In this document: piece after piece, positions 36,108-44,019 of the stretch
How positions within the stretch are numbered: the first letter of the stretch is position 1
How the letters are laid out: each line of letters starts with the position of its first letter
From: Sulfitobacter sp. S190
Lineage (GTDB): Bacteria > Pseudomonadota > Alphaproteobacteria > Rhodobacterales > Rhodobacteraceae
Direction of reading: 5' to 3'
DNA: 64,000 nt
NCBI RefSeq assembly: GCF_025141935.1
Contig: NZ_CP081123.1
Coordinates: 9,274-73,273, forward strand
Notes under the pieces: generated by a model
The model's database searches: none
What the model saw: only the letters and a program-made list of their open reading frames with translations
Told to the model about the DNA's origin: nothing
Translations under genes and position numbers: made by a program

Positions 36108-37222
36108 ACCAGCGTATCCAACGCATCACAAAGCCGGGTTACATGCTGCATCCGAGTGACAGCGCCCGGCGACAGCCGCAGGATCGGGCCGCGGGCATCC
36201 GCGAAAATATTCGCGTCGCGCAAGCTGTCTACGACCTGCGCAGGATCGACAGAGGACGGCAGATGCAACATGACCGACCCACCCCGCCGGTTGCGCGATG
36301 CGGGGGATGCCAAAGTCACACCGCGCGCGTTAGCCCATTCGATGATCGTGTCGGTCAATGCACGGTTGTGGGCTTGTAACCCCGACTGCGCCGCGTGCCA
36401 TCTGAGCGCGGGCACGGATCCCACACAGGCCATGACCGAGGGCGTCCCGTGGTCGAAACGTCGCGCATCCGGCGCGTAGTCAAACGCCTCCAGGTCCCAC
36501 GAAAACGGATTATCCTGACTGAACCAGCCCCGCAATTCCGGGGCAGACGCAGCAATAAGTTCGGGGCGCATCTGAATGATACCCGCGCCGGGCGTGCCAC
36601 ACAGCCATTTCAGCGTCGTCGAGATGGCGAAATCAACGGGCGTATCCACCACGGAAAACGGGACGATGCCGATGCCCTGTGTTAGATCAATACCGACGAG
36701 CGATCCCATCTCGCGACCGTGGGCGAGCAGGCGGTCAAGATCCGGCCTGTGCGATGCTGTGGAGGTCACGAACGTCAGGATGGCGAGCGCGACATCCGGC
36801 CCCCACGCCGCGATCATGTCGTCATCTTCGACCCAGTAGCCCCCTTCGCGAAGCGGCACGGTCCTGAGTGTAAATCCGATACGGTCGGCAAGCCCGTTCA
36901 GCAGAAAATGCAGCGACGGAAAACAATCGGCAGCAATCAGAACGGTCCTGCCGGACAAGCGGTCGGCCATCCCGCCAATAACGGAATAAAGCGCCGCAGT
37001 TACGTTGTCTGCAGAGGTCAGCGTCCCCGCGGGGGCGTCGATTAGATCACACCACAGGTCGATGAACGTCTGCCGCGCGCCGAGCATTTTCGGCCACTGC
37101 GCGTCATCGCATGCGCCCCAGACAGTTGCGAAGTCACCCAAAGCCCGCGCCATTTCGCGGTCTTTGCCGGGATAGAGCCCGATGGAGTGATACAGGAAAT
37201 AAGCGGGGTCTGACATATCCAT
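36104..37222 (-). CDS. Kynureninase-like PLP enzyme
   Basis: Class V aminotransferase-fold protein, 372 aa, shorter than typical kynureninase (about 400-420). It has VGIDLTQGIGIVPF, the PLP-Lys region ISTTLKWLCGTPGAG and a small C-terminal domain (GGSVMLHLPSSVDPAQ...). True kynureninase cleaves kynurenine to anthranilate and alanine, but the family also includes desulfurases and lyases, so activity is uncertain. It starts 61 bases after the beta-galactosidase stop on the same strand, so it could be the tail of the galactoside operon's transcript or have its own promoter. The start ATG may be 37222 or 37216. Confidence 0.75.
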   Translation of the reverse strand: MDMSDPAYFLYHSIGLYPGKDREMARALGDFATVWGACDDAQWPKMLGARQTFIDLWCDLIDAPAGTLTSADNVTAALYSVIGGMADRLSGRTVLIAADCFPSLHFLLNGLADRIGFTLRTVPLREGGYWVEDDDMIAAWGPDVALAILTFVTSTASHRPDLDRLLAHGREMGSLVGIDLTQGIGIVPFSVVDTPVDFAISTTLKWLCGTPGAGIIQMRPELIAASAPELRGWFSQDNPFSWDLEAFDYAPDARRFDHGTPSVMACVGSVPALRWHAAQSGLQAHNRALTDTIIEWANARGVTLASPASRNRRGGSVMLHLPSSVDPAQVVDSLRDANIFADARGPILRLSPGAVTRMQHVTRLCDALDTLV

Positions 37223-37283
37223 CTCTTTCTAACCGGGAAAACCAGTGCCCGCCAGATCGGCAGGCGCAAGCCTCCCTGCCCCG

Positions 37284-39209
37284 CTACAGTGTCTCGCGCA
37301 GCACTGAAACCGGTGCGAGCGTTCGTCCTGCCACAGTGTGCGATTGCGTGTCGAAGTTAAACCAGAACCGTTCTGTTCCTGTGTCGCGGCACCGTACACC
37401 ATCGGGCAGATCCATGACCGAAAGACCTGCCGACGTGGCCAACTCTCCCAATATCCGCCGCGCGGCATCCTGATCGGGCCAGCCCGCCAAATAGTGGAAA
37501 CGGCCCTTTTGTACCAATGCGGGCGCGCCGTCTTGTGTCGCCTCGACGACGGTTTCGCCCGTCTCGATATGCTCCAGATACCGGATGAAATGGCCCCCCT
37601 CCGGCAGGGCAACGGGGCTGTCGGGGCGGATCGATTGCACATAGGTCACGGTCGCGTCGAAATCCGGCCAGGCGGGTGGCATCGGAACGGGGGTGCACAT
37701 GTCGGCATCCCGTGCGCCGGTACGAGGGCCGACGAGAACCGTCGCATCGGCCCGCGCGAAGGCCTGCTTCAGATCATCTTCCATGTGCATCACACCGGGG
37801 GCGAGGATCATGGTGTAGCCCGAAAAGTCGCGCGTGCTGGCCGGTACGATATCCACCGACAATCCCATTGCGCGCAGCGCGCGGTAGGTGTCGAAGACGA
37901 GCCCGAAATAACTCAGCCCGTCACCGTGCGGCTGCACCGCCCAGTAATAATCAGCGGCATAGTCAAACATCAACGCCACCGGAGCCTGCACCGGCTGCAC
38001 GTCCGGCGCTTTGCCAAGCTCTTGTGCGACCTGCTGCGCCTCCGCCATGCCGGGCGCGTCGGCGCTATCGGGGCGCAGAAGACCCGCGTGCATCTGTTCC
38101 TGCGCAAAAGGCGCTTGCCGCCAGCGGAAATAGCACACCGCTTCGGCGCCGTGTGCAAACGCTTCCCACGACCACAAGCGCACCATACCGGGCAGCGGCG
38201 CGGGGTTGTACGGGGCCCAGTTCACGGGGCCGGGCTGCTGCTCCATCACCCACCAGCGGCCTTTGCCGACCGCGCGGTAAAGGTCGTGGTGAAACGCACC
38301 GAAATCCGGGTCGCCCTGCCGGGCAAACCGCTTCTTATGGGCATCGTCAAATCCCGAGCGGTCTTCGAGAAAGCCGAGCGGATAGCTGTCCCAACTGGCG
38401 AAATCGAGATCATTGCCGACATCGAAATGATCGAAATCCGTGATCCGCCCCATGTAGTTGTGGGTGATCGGCGCATCGGAATGGCGCCGGATGATGTCGA
38501 CCTGCACCCGATTGAACGCAACCACCTGGTCCGATGTGAAGCGGCGAAAAGCGAGCGAATGGGCCGGGTTAGGCTCTGTCACGGTCAGGTTGGGCAATCC
38601 GATCTGGTCAAAGTCATCGTAGTCCATCGACCAGAATACGTTGCCCCACGCATCGTTCAGCGCGTTGATATCCCCGCCATTGCCCGCACCGGGATAGCGG
38701 GTGCGCAGCCAGCTTTGGAACGCGGTGCCCGCAGCGTCGGAGTAGGAAAGGGTTGTATCGTGGCAGCCGTATTCATTGTCGGTCTGCCACGCCGCGATAT
38801 GCGGGTTATCGCCATACCGCTCGGCCAGCTTCGAGACGATCCTTGCGCATTCCGCCTTGTACCCTTCATGGCTGAAACAGTAGTGCCGGCGTGATCCGAA
38901 ACGCCGCGGGCGGCCAAGCTCGTCAAGCGCGATCATGTCGGGATGTTTGTCCATAATCCAGCGCGGCGGCGTTGCCGTGGGCGTGCCCAGCACCACCTTC
39001 AACCCTGCCGATCCCAGCACCGCGATTGCATCGTCGAGCCAGCCTAAGTGATAGTCCCCCTCCGCAGGTTCGAGCCGCGTCCACGCGAATTCCCCGATCC
39101 GCACCCATGTCAGGCCCGCCTCGGCCATGCGCCGCGCATCGTCTTCCCAGATGGCGCGGTCCCAGTGTTCGGGATAATAGCAGGTGCCCAGAGTTCGCTT
39201 GAGGTTCAT
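37284..39209 (-). CDS. Beta-galactosidase, GH42
   Basis: Cytoplasmic retaining beta-galactosidase, 641 aa, no signal peptide. The start LGTCYYPEHWDRAIWEDDAR is typical of GH42. The acid/base Glu146 is in WQTDNEYG and the nucleophile Glu323 in WWVMEQQPGPVNWAPYN; both are present. It is the last gene of the ten-gene operon and overlaps the lactonase stop by 4 bases. It would release galactose from beta-galactosides such as lactose, galactosyl-oligosaccharides or galactosyl-glycerol. Confidence 0.95.
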   Translation of the reverse strand: MNLKRTLGTCYYPEHWDRAIWEDDARRMAEAGLTWVRIGEFAWTRLEPAEGDYHLGWLDDAIAVLGSAGLKVVLGTPTATPPRWIMDKHPDMIALDELGRPRRFGSRRHYCFSHEGYKAECARIVSKLAERYGDNPHIAAWQTDNEYGCHDTTLSYSDAAGTAFQSWLRTRYPGAGNGGDINALNDAWGNVFWSMDYDDFDQIGLPNLTVTEPNPAHSLAFRRFTSDQVVAFNRVQVDIIRRHSDAPITHNYMGRITDFDHFDVGNDLDFASWDSYPLGFLEDRSGFDDAHKKRFARQGDPDFGAFHHDLYRAVGKGRWWVMEQQPGPVNWAPYNPAPLPGMVRLWSWEAFAHGAEAVCYFRWRQAPFAQEQMHAGLLRPDSADAPGMAEAQQVAQELGKAPDVQPVQAPVALMFDYAADYYWAVQPHGDGLSYFGLVFDTYRALRAMGLSVDIVPASTRDFSGYTMILAPGVMHMEDDLKQAFARADATVLVGPRTGARDADMCTPVPMPPAWPDFDATVTYVQSIRPDSPVALPEGGHFIRYLEHIETGETVVEATQDGAPALVQKGRFHYLAGWPDQDAARRILGELATSAGLSVMDLPDGVRCRDTGTERFWFNFDTQSHTVAGRTLAPVSVLRETL

Positions 39210-40036
39210 AGAATTACCCGGTGTTCGCGCTGTCCCGTCACATTGACCGCGCAGTGATATGTTTTCCCGTCTCCTGCACCATCCAGCCCATCGGCAGCGG
39301 TGGTGACGAAAAGGGTTTTGAGATCAGGACCGCCAAAAGCGGGGCAACTGGCCTGCTGGCCGCCCACGCTAACAGCGCCCAGAAAAGCACCGTCCGCATC
39401 GTATCGCGCCACGCGCCCTGCCCCCCATTGGGCAATCCACAAACAACCGTCTGCGTCGACAACAGCGCCGTCGGGGTTCAGATCCTCGCCCCGCAGATCA
39501 AGATGCAAGACCGGGTCCGAAGCAGGCCAGCCCTCATCGTCAAGCGCCACGCGCATCACGTGGCGCGTGGCCGTATCGGTGAAGTAAGCGGTGGTCCCGT
39601 CCGGCGCGAAGGAAATGGCATTGCTGATCGTGATCCTGTCGAACAACCGCTCGACAGTGCCTTTGTAGTACCGGTATATGCTACCCGCCTTGCGCTCGGC
39701 GTTGATGCCCATCGTCCCGATCCAGAAGCCGCCCGCGGGATCGGCCCGCCCGTCATTGGACCGCGTGACCAAATTGTCCGCTTCGAGCGGGGCGACGAAC
39801 GTGTCTTCGCCTGTCTCGAGATTGAAGGTAAAGAGCTGCGTCTGCGAGGCAACCAGCAGCGTGTCGGTGTCGACCCACCCCGCGGCCGATACGTATTCGT
39901 CAAATTGATGGACCCGCCCTTCGCCGTAAAGGCGGCGGTTCAGGATATCGAACCAGAACAGAGCGCCCCGTTCAGGATGCCAAAGCGGCCCCTCGCCCAA
40001 AAGGCACCGCGTCTCGTCGAAAACAGTGGCGGTCAT
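39206..40036 (-). CDS. SMP-30-family sugar lactonase
   Basis: Metal-dependent lactonase, 276 aa, gluconolactonase/SMP-30 fold. Marks are CLLGEGPLWHPER (metal-ligand Glu), RSNDGRADPAGGFWIGTMG and APDGTTAYFTDT. Expected reaction is hydrolysis of galactono-lactone, formed by galactose dehydrogenase, to galactonate. It overlaps dgoA and the beta-galactosidase by 4 bases each. Substrate is set by the neighbours; related enzymes act on arabino- or xylono-lactone. Confidence 0.93.
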   Translation of the reverse strand: MTATVFDETRCLLGEGPLWHPERGALFWFDILNRRLYGEGRVHQFDEYVSAAGWVDTDTLLVASQTQLFTFNLETGEDTFVAPLEADNLVTRSNDGRADPAGGFWIGTMGINAERKAGSIYRYYKGTVERLFDRITISNAISFAPDGTTAYFTDTATRHVMRVALDDEGWPASDPVLHLDLRGEDLNPDGAVVDADGCLWIAQWGAGRVARYDADGAFLGAVSVGGQQASCPAFGGPDLKTLFVTTAADGLDGAGDGKTYHCAVNVTGQREHRVIL

Positions 40037-40638
40037 GGGCGCAGCGCGTCAAAGGCGGCCACGATGCTGCCGGCGCGGGTCGCTACCTCTTCAAGGCTGA
40101 AACCCGCTTGGTAAAGACCGCTTCCGATCCCGAAACCCGTGGCCCCCGCCGCCAGCCAGTCGCCAAAGTTCTCGGGCGCGGCACCTCCAACGGCGTAGGT
40201 TTCCGTTTCGGGTGGCAACACGGCCTTGAGCGCCTTTAGTCCAGCCGGACCGATGAGATTGCCCGGAAAGAACTTCAGCCCGTCCGCCCCGTGCCGCAGC
40301 GCGGTGAAGCTTTCCGTCGGCGTCATGACGCCCGGAAAACTTTGCAGACCGGACTCTTTGGTCGCGTCGATCACCGCGGGATTGCAATCCGGCGACACGA
40401 TCAATTGTCCGCCCACACCGGCCACATCGGCCACAGCCTGCGCGGTCAGCACGGTCCCTGCCCCGACAACCGCGCGCCCTTTCAACAGATCGGCAAGCAA
40501 ACCGATGGACGTGAGCGGATCGGGCGAATTCAGTGGAACTTCGATGCGGTCGATACCGGCTTCGATTAGCTGCTCACCGATGGCTTCGACCTCGGGCGGT
40601 GTGATGCCGCGCAAAATGGCAATCAGGGGACGGCTCAT
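40033..40638 (-). CDS. dgoA: 2-dehydro-3-deoxy-6-phosphogalactonate aldolase
   Basis: Cleaves KDPGal to pyruvate and glyceraldehyde-3-phosphate; 201 aa. The sequence follows E. coli DgoA: LIAILRGITP, then RIEVPLNSP (Glu33) and the Schiff-base Lys122 in GLKFFPGNLIGP, with AVGGAAPENFGDWL near the end. It ends the De Ley-Doudoroff route. It is 3 bases after dgoK and overlaps the lactonase start by 4. Confidence 0.95.
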   Translation of the reverse strand: MSRPLIAILRGITPPEVEAIGEQLIEAGIDRIEVPLNSPDPLTSIGLLADLLKGRAVVGAGTVLTAQAVADVAGVGGQLIVSPDCNPAVIDATKESGLQSFPGVMTPTESFTALRHGADGLKFFPGNLIGPAGLKALKAVLPPETETYAVGGAAPENFGDWLAAGATGFGIGSGLYQAGFSLEEVATRAGSIVAAFDALRP

Positions 40639-40641
40639 GGT

Positions 40642-41538
40642 TCAGGCTCCTTCGGACAGGGAATGAAAGGCCGCGCGCAAACCGCGCAACGTCATCTCTT
40701 CGGCGTCGGTTGTCTGTGCTGTGACGCCCTGCGCCGCGAGCGCCTCGCTGTAGCGCTGCGAGAGCGTGCCGTTGCCCACGAGCGCCACGTTCTGTCCCAG
40801 CCAGTAGGGCCGCGCCGCGGCCAGCTCCATCCCGACCAACATACCAGACAGCCGCGCACGCGCCACCGCAGGATCGAGCGTGGAAACGAGCCCCTGCGCA
40901 CGCAGAGAGAACAGATCTGCCACCACACGTTCGGGCCGTGACATCGCATCGCCCACGGCATCCGTGAATGCGGCGTCATCCCATCCGTCGTCAGGAATGG
41001 AGTGCTTGAGAACCGATTGGCGCGATAAAAGCGCGTAGAGCTCACCCGTCATGAATGTGCGGAAACTGACAACTTCACCGGCGGAGATATGGGCCCATTT
41101 CGAATGGGTTCCGGGCAGACACAGAACACCGTCAAAATCGGGAAAGGCGGCGAGAAAACCGGCAATCTGGGTTTCTTCGCCACGCATCACATCTGCGGGG
41201 CTTGCCTGTGACATGCCAGGCAGAATGGACACCGACAGCCGCGGATCGTCACACACCGGCGACACGGACTGCGCCGCCTGTGGTGGCGAGGACGGAACCG
41301 TTTGGTAAGCCGCTTCGATCCAGCCCTGCCGTGCGCCAACCATGCCGCAGCAGATGACGGGTGTTACCGAGCCGTCTTGCAGGTGGTCCCCAACCAGACG
41401 CAGCAGCGCGGGCTCGAACCCATCGCGGGCCAATGTGCCCATGCCATCGGCGGATGAAAGGGCGGCCTGAACCGCGTCACCCTGCATCACCCAGGCGCGC
41501 AGGTTGCTGGTGCCCCAATCGACTGCAATCCATCTCAT
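40642..41538 (-). CDS. dgoK: 2-dehydro-3-deoxygalactonokinase
   Basis: Phosphorylates KDGal with ATP; 298 aa. The pattern matches E. coli DgoK: AVDWGTSNLRAWVMQGD, CCGMVGARQGW, ADVMRGEETQIAGF, PGTHSKW and FRTFMTGELYALL. It sits 4 bases after the SDR and 3 before dgoA. With dgoA it fixes the sugar of this operon as galactose/galactonate rather than xylose or arabinose. Confidence 0.95.
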   Translation of the reverse strand: MRWIAVDWGTSNLRAWVMQGDAVQAALSSADGMGTLARDGFEPALLRLVGDHLQDGSVTPVICCGMVGARQGWIEAAYQTVPSSPPQAAQSVSPVCDDPRLSVSILPGMSQASPADVMRGEETQIAGFLAAFPDFDGVLCLPGTHSKWAHISAGEVVSFRTFMTGELYALLSRQSVLKHSIPDDGWDDAAFTDAVGDAMSRPERVVADLFSLRAQGLVSTLDPAVARARLSGMLVGMELAAARPYWLGQNVALVGNGTLSQRYSEALAAQGVTAQTTDAEEMTLRGLRAAFHSLSEGA

Positions 41539-41542
41539 CGCG

Positions 41543-42307
41543 CTATCCGGTGGTCACGACGCCGCCGTCGACGACCATTAACTGGCCGGTCATCATGCGG
41601 CTTGCGTCAGATGCCAGAAACAGGGTGGCACCCACGATATCTTCTGGCTCAATCGGGCGCTTGAGGCATTGCCGATCCAGCATCCCGTCAAGCGCTTCGG
41701 GTGTGACCCACATTTCCTTTTGCTTGTCCGTCATCACCCATCCCGGCGCCAAGGCGTTGACGCGAATGTTGTCGCGGCCAAATTCTCGGGCCAGACTGCG
41801 GGTCATTGCGGTGATCCCGCCGTTGGCCGTGGTGTAGGCCGGATAGCCTTCGTTCCCCATCATGTAGCTGATCGAGGAAAAGTTCACGATCACGCCGCCG
41901 CCCGCTTTTTGCATGCTCTCGATGGCGGCTTGGCACCCGAAGAAATACGCCTTCAGATTGATCGCCTGCGACCAGTCCCAGAATTCTTCGTCAACCGAAA
42001 GCGTTTCGTGGCGCTGATCGTTCGCGGCATTGTTTACGGCGATCTGTATCGGCCCCAACGTGTCGGCGATTTCAACTATTGCGGCTTTGAGCGCGGCGGT
42101 GTCGGTGATGTCGCACTCCACGAAATGGGGCCGGGTGCCGTGCTTGGCCTCCATCTCATCGCAAAAGGCGGTTGCATCGCTGCGTCCGACAAAGCCGACC
42201 CGCGCACCTTGCGCCAGAAAGCCATCCGTCAGCGCCGCGCCGATGCCCGACCCTCCGCCGGTGATAAAGACGGTCTTGTCTTTCAAGTCATGGAATGTCG
42301 CGTGCAT
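41543..42307 (-). CDS. SDR sugar dehydrogenase, probable galactose dehydrogenase (catalytic Lys replaced)
   Basis: SDR of 254 aa, similar in outline to Caulobacter xylose dehydrogenase. The cofactor motif is VFITGGGSGIGAALTDGF, followed by NNAANDQRHE and a Ser in NFSSISYM. In the active site I read AYTTANGGI where relatives have YxxxK, so the catalytic Lys is Asn (codon AAC). This stretch occurs once, so no second copy can confirm it. It overlaps the dehydratase stop by one base (TGATG). Expected role: galactose to galactono-lactone. Confidence 0.85.
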   Translation of the reverse strand: MHATFHDLKDKTVFITGGGSGIGAALTDGFLAQGARVGFVGRSDATAFCDEMEAKHGTRPHFVECDITDTAALKAAIVEIADTLGPIQIAVNNAANDQRHETLSVDEEFWDWSQAINLKAYFFGCQAAIESMQKAGGGVIVNFSSISYMMGNEGYPAYTTANGGITAMTRSLAREFGRDNIRVNALAPGWVMTDKQKEMWVTPEALDGMLDRQCLKRPIEPEDIVGATLFLASDASRMMTGQLMVVDGGVVTTG

Positions 42308-44019
42308 CAGTGGCTCTCCCGTGTGACGGGGCGGGTGTCTTTGCCCACCAGAAAATCAAGATCCGCGCCCCGGTCCGCCTGCAACACGTGATCCACGTAC
42401 ATTTTTGCGTACCCGCGGGTGTAATGCGGTGCGTCGGGTTCCCATGCGTCCCGGCGGGCCTGCAGCTCCGCCTCATCAACCAGCAGATCGAGCACACCGT
42501 TCTGTGCCGATATCCGGATACGGTCACCCGTTTTGACGAGGGCCAGCGGCCCCCCGTCCTGCGCCTCGGGCGAAACATGCAGGATCACCGTGCCATAGGC
42601 GGTGCCGGACATGCGCGCATCCGAGACACGCACCATATCGCGGACGCCTTCTTTGACCAGTTTGCCGGGAATGGGCATGTTGCCGACTTCGGGCATGCCG
42701 GGATACCCCTTGGGCCCACAGCCCTTGAGCACCAGGATCGTATCGGCAGTGACCGGCAGATCATCCCGATCGATGTTTGCCTTCAGATCTTCGATACTGT
42801 CGAACACATAGGCGTCCGCTTCATGCTCCAACAGGTGTTCGGTCGCTGCGGAGGGTTTCACGATCGCGCCGCGCGGCGCCAGATTGCCCTTGAGCACGCG
42901 CAGTCCGGCGGCGGGTTTCAGGGGCGCATCCATCGCGTATATCACATCGCGATTGTAGCATTCCGCTCCATCGGCGTAGGCGGTGATCGAACCGCCCAGC
43001 ACGGTCGGCGTGTCGCGCAGGCGCGCGCCCAGCTCTCGCAGGATCACCGGCATCCCGCCCGCATAGCAGAAATCCTCCATCAGGTATTTGCCCGATGGCA
43101 TGCAGTTGACCAGCAAGGGAATGTCCGATCCGAGTTCGAAGTCATCGAGGGTCAAATCGACACCGACGCGCCCCGCGATCGCCAGCAGGTGCACGACCGC
43201 GTTGGTCGACCCGCCCACGGCGGCATTCGCCATAATTGCGTTTTCAAAGGCCGCGCGCGTCAGGATGTCGGAGGGTTTGATATCTTCGTCCACCATCTCG
43301 ACGATGCGTTTGCCCGTCAGATGGGCCAGCGCCATGCGGCGGCTGTCCACGGCAGGCAATGCGGCATTCGTGGGCAGGCTCATGCCCATCGCCTCGACCA
43401 AAGAAGCCATGGTCGAGGCGGTGCCCATCGTCATGCACACCCCCTTGGAGCGGCTCATCCCACTTTCGGCGTTCATGAAATCCTGCAAGGTCATCTCCCC
43501 TGCCCTGACGGCTTCGGAGAATTTCCAGACGTCCGTGCCCGACCCGATATCCTGACCCTGCCACTTGCCGTTCAGCATGGGGCCAGAAGATACCACGATT
43601 GACGGCAGATCGACCGACGCGGCCCCCATCAGCTGGCCCGGCGTTGTCTTGTCACAGCCCCCCAGCAGGACCACACCGTCAATCCCGTAGGCACGAATCG
43701 ACTCCTCGACATCCATCGCCAGCAGGTTGCGGAACAGCATGGCGGTCGGTTTCATCTGTGTTTCGCCTAGGCTCATCACAGGGAATTCGACGGGGAAGCC
43801 ACCCGCTTCCCAGACGCCCCGCTTCACGCCTTCGGCCAGATCGCGAAGGCCGCTGTTGCACGGGGTCAGTTCGGACCATGTGTTGCAGATGCCGATAATG
43901 GGCCGTCCGTCAAACGCGTGATCGGGAAAGCCCTGGTTCTTCATCCAGCTGCGGTGGATAAAGCCATCCTTGTCGGTCTTGCCGTACCAGGCGGCGCTGC
44001 GGCGGGGCTTCTTGCTCAT
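42307..44019 (-). CDS. IlvD/Edd-family sugar-acid dehydratase (probable galactonate dehydratase)
   Basis: Dehydrates a sugar acid to a 2-keto-3-deoxy acid; 570 aa. The Fe-S and metal residues of arabonate/xylonate dehydratases are present: Cys54 in ELTPCN, Cys122 and Lys124 in GGCDKTTPGQ, and Cys195 in GVCMTMGTAS. The product would be KDGal, passed to DgoK. It is unlike the enolase-type DgoD, so the plasmid uses the Fe-S route. ATG 44019 overlaps the alpha-galactosidase stop (ATGA). Confidence 0.9.
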   Translation of the reverse strand: MSKKPRRSAAWYGKTDKDGFIHRSWMKNQGFPDHAFDGRPIIGICNTWSELTPCNSGLRDLAEGVKRGVWEAGGFPVEFPVMSLGETQMKPTAMLFRNLLAMDVEESIRAYGIDGVVLLGGCDKTTPGQLMGAASVDLPSIVVSSGPMLNGKWQGQDIGSGTDVWKFSEAVRAGEMTLQDFMNAESGMSRSKGVCMTMGTASTMASLVEAMGMSLPTNAALPAVDSRRMALAHLTGKRIVEMVDEDIKPSDILTRAAFENAIMANAAVGGSTNAVVHLLAIAGRVGVDLTLDDFELGSDIPLLVNCMPSGKYLMEDFCYAGGMPVILRELGARLRDTPTVLGGSITAYADGAECYNRDVIYAMDAPLKPAAGLRVLKGNLAPRGAIVKPSAATEHLLEHEADAYVFDSIEDLKANIDRDDLPVTADTILVLKGCGPKGYPGMPEVGNMPIPGKLVKEGVRDMVRVSDARMSGTAYGTVILHVSPEAQDGGPLALVKTGDRIRISAQNGVLDLLVDEAELQARRDAWEPDAPHYTRGYAKMYVDHVLQADRGADLDFLVGKDTRPVTRESH

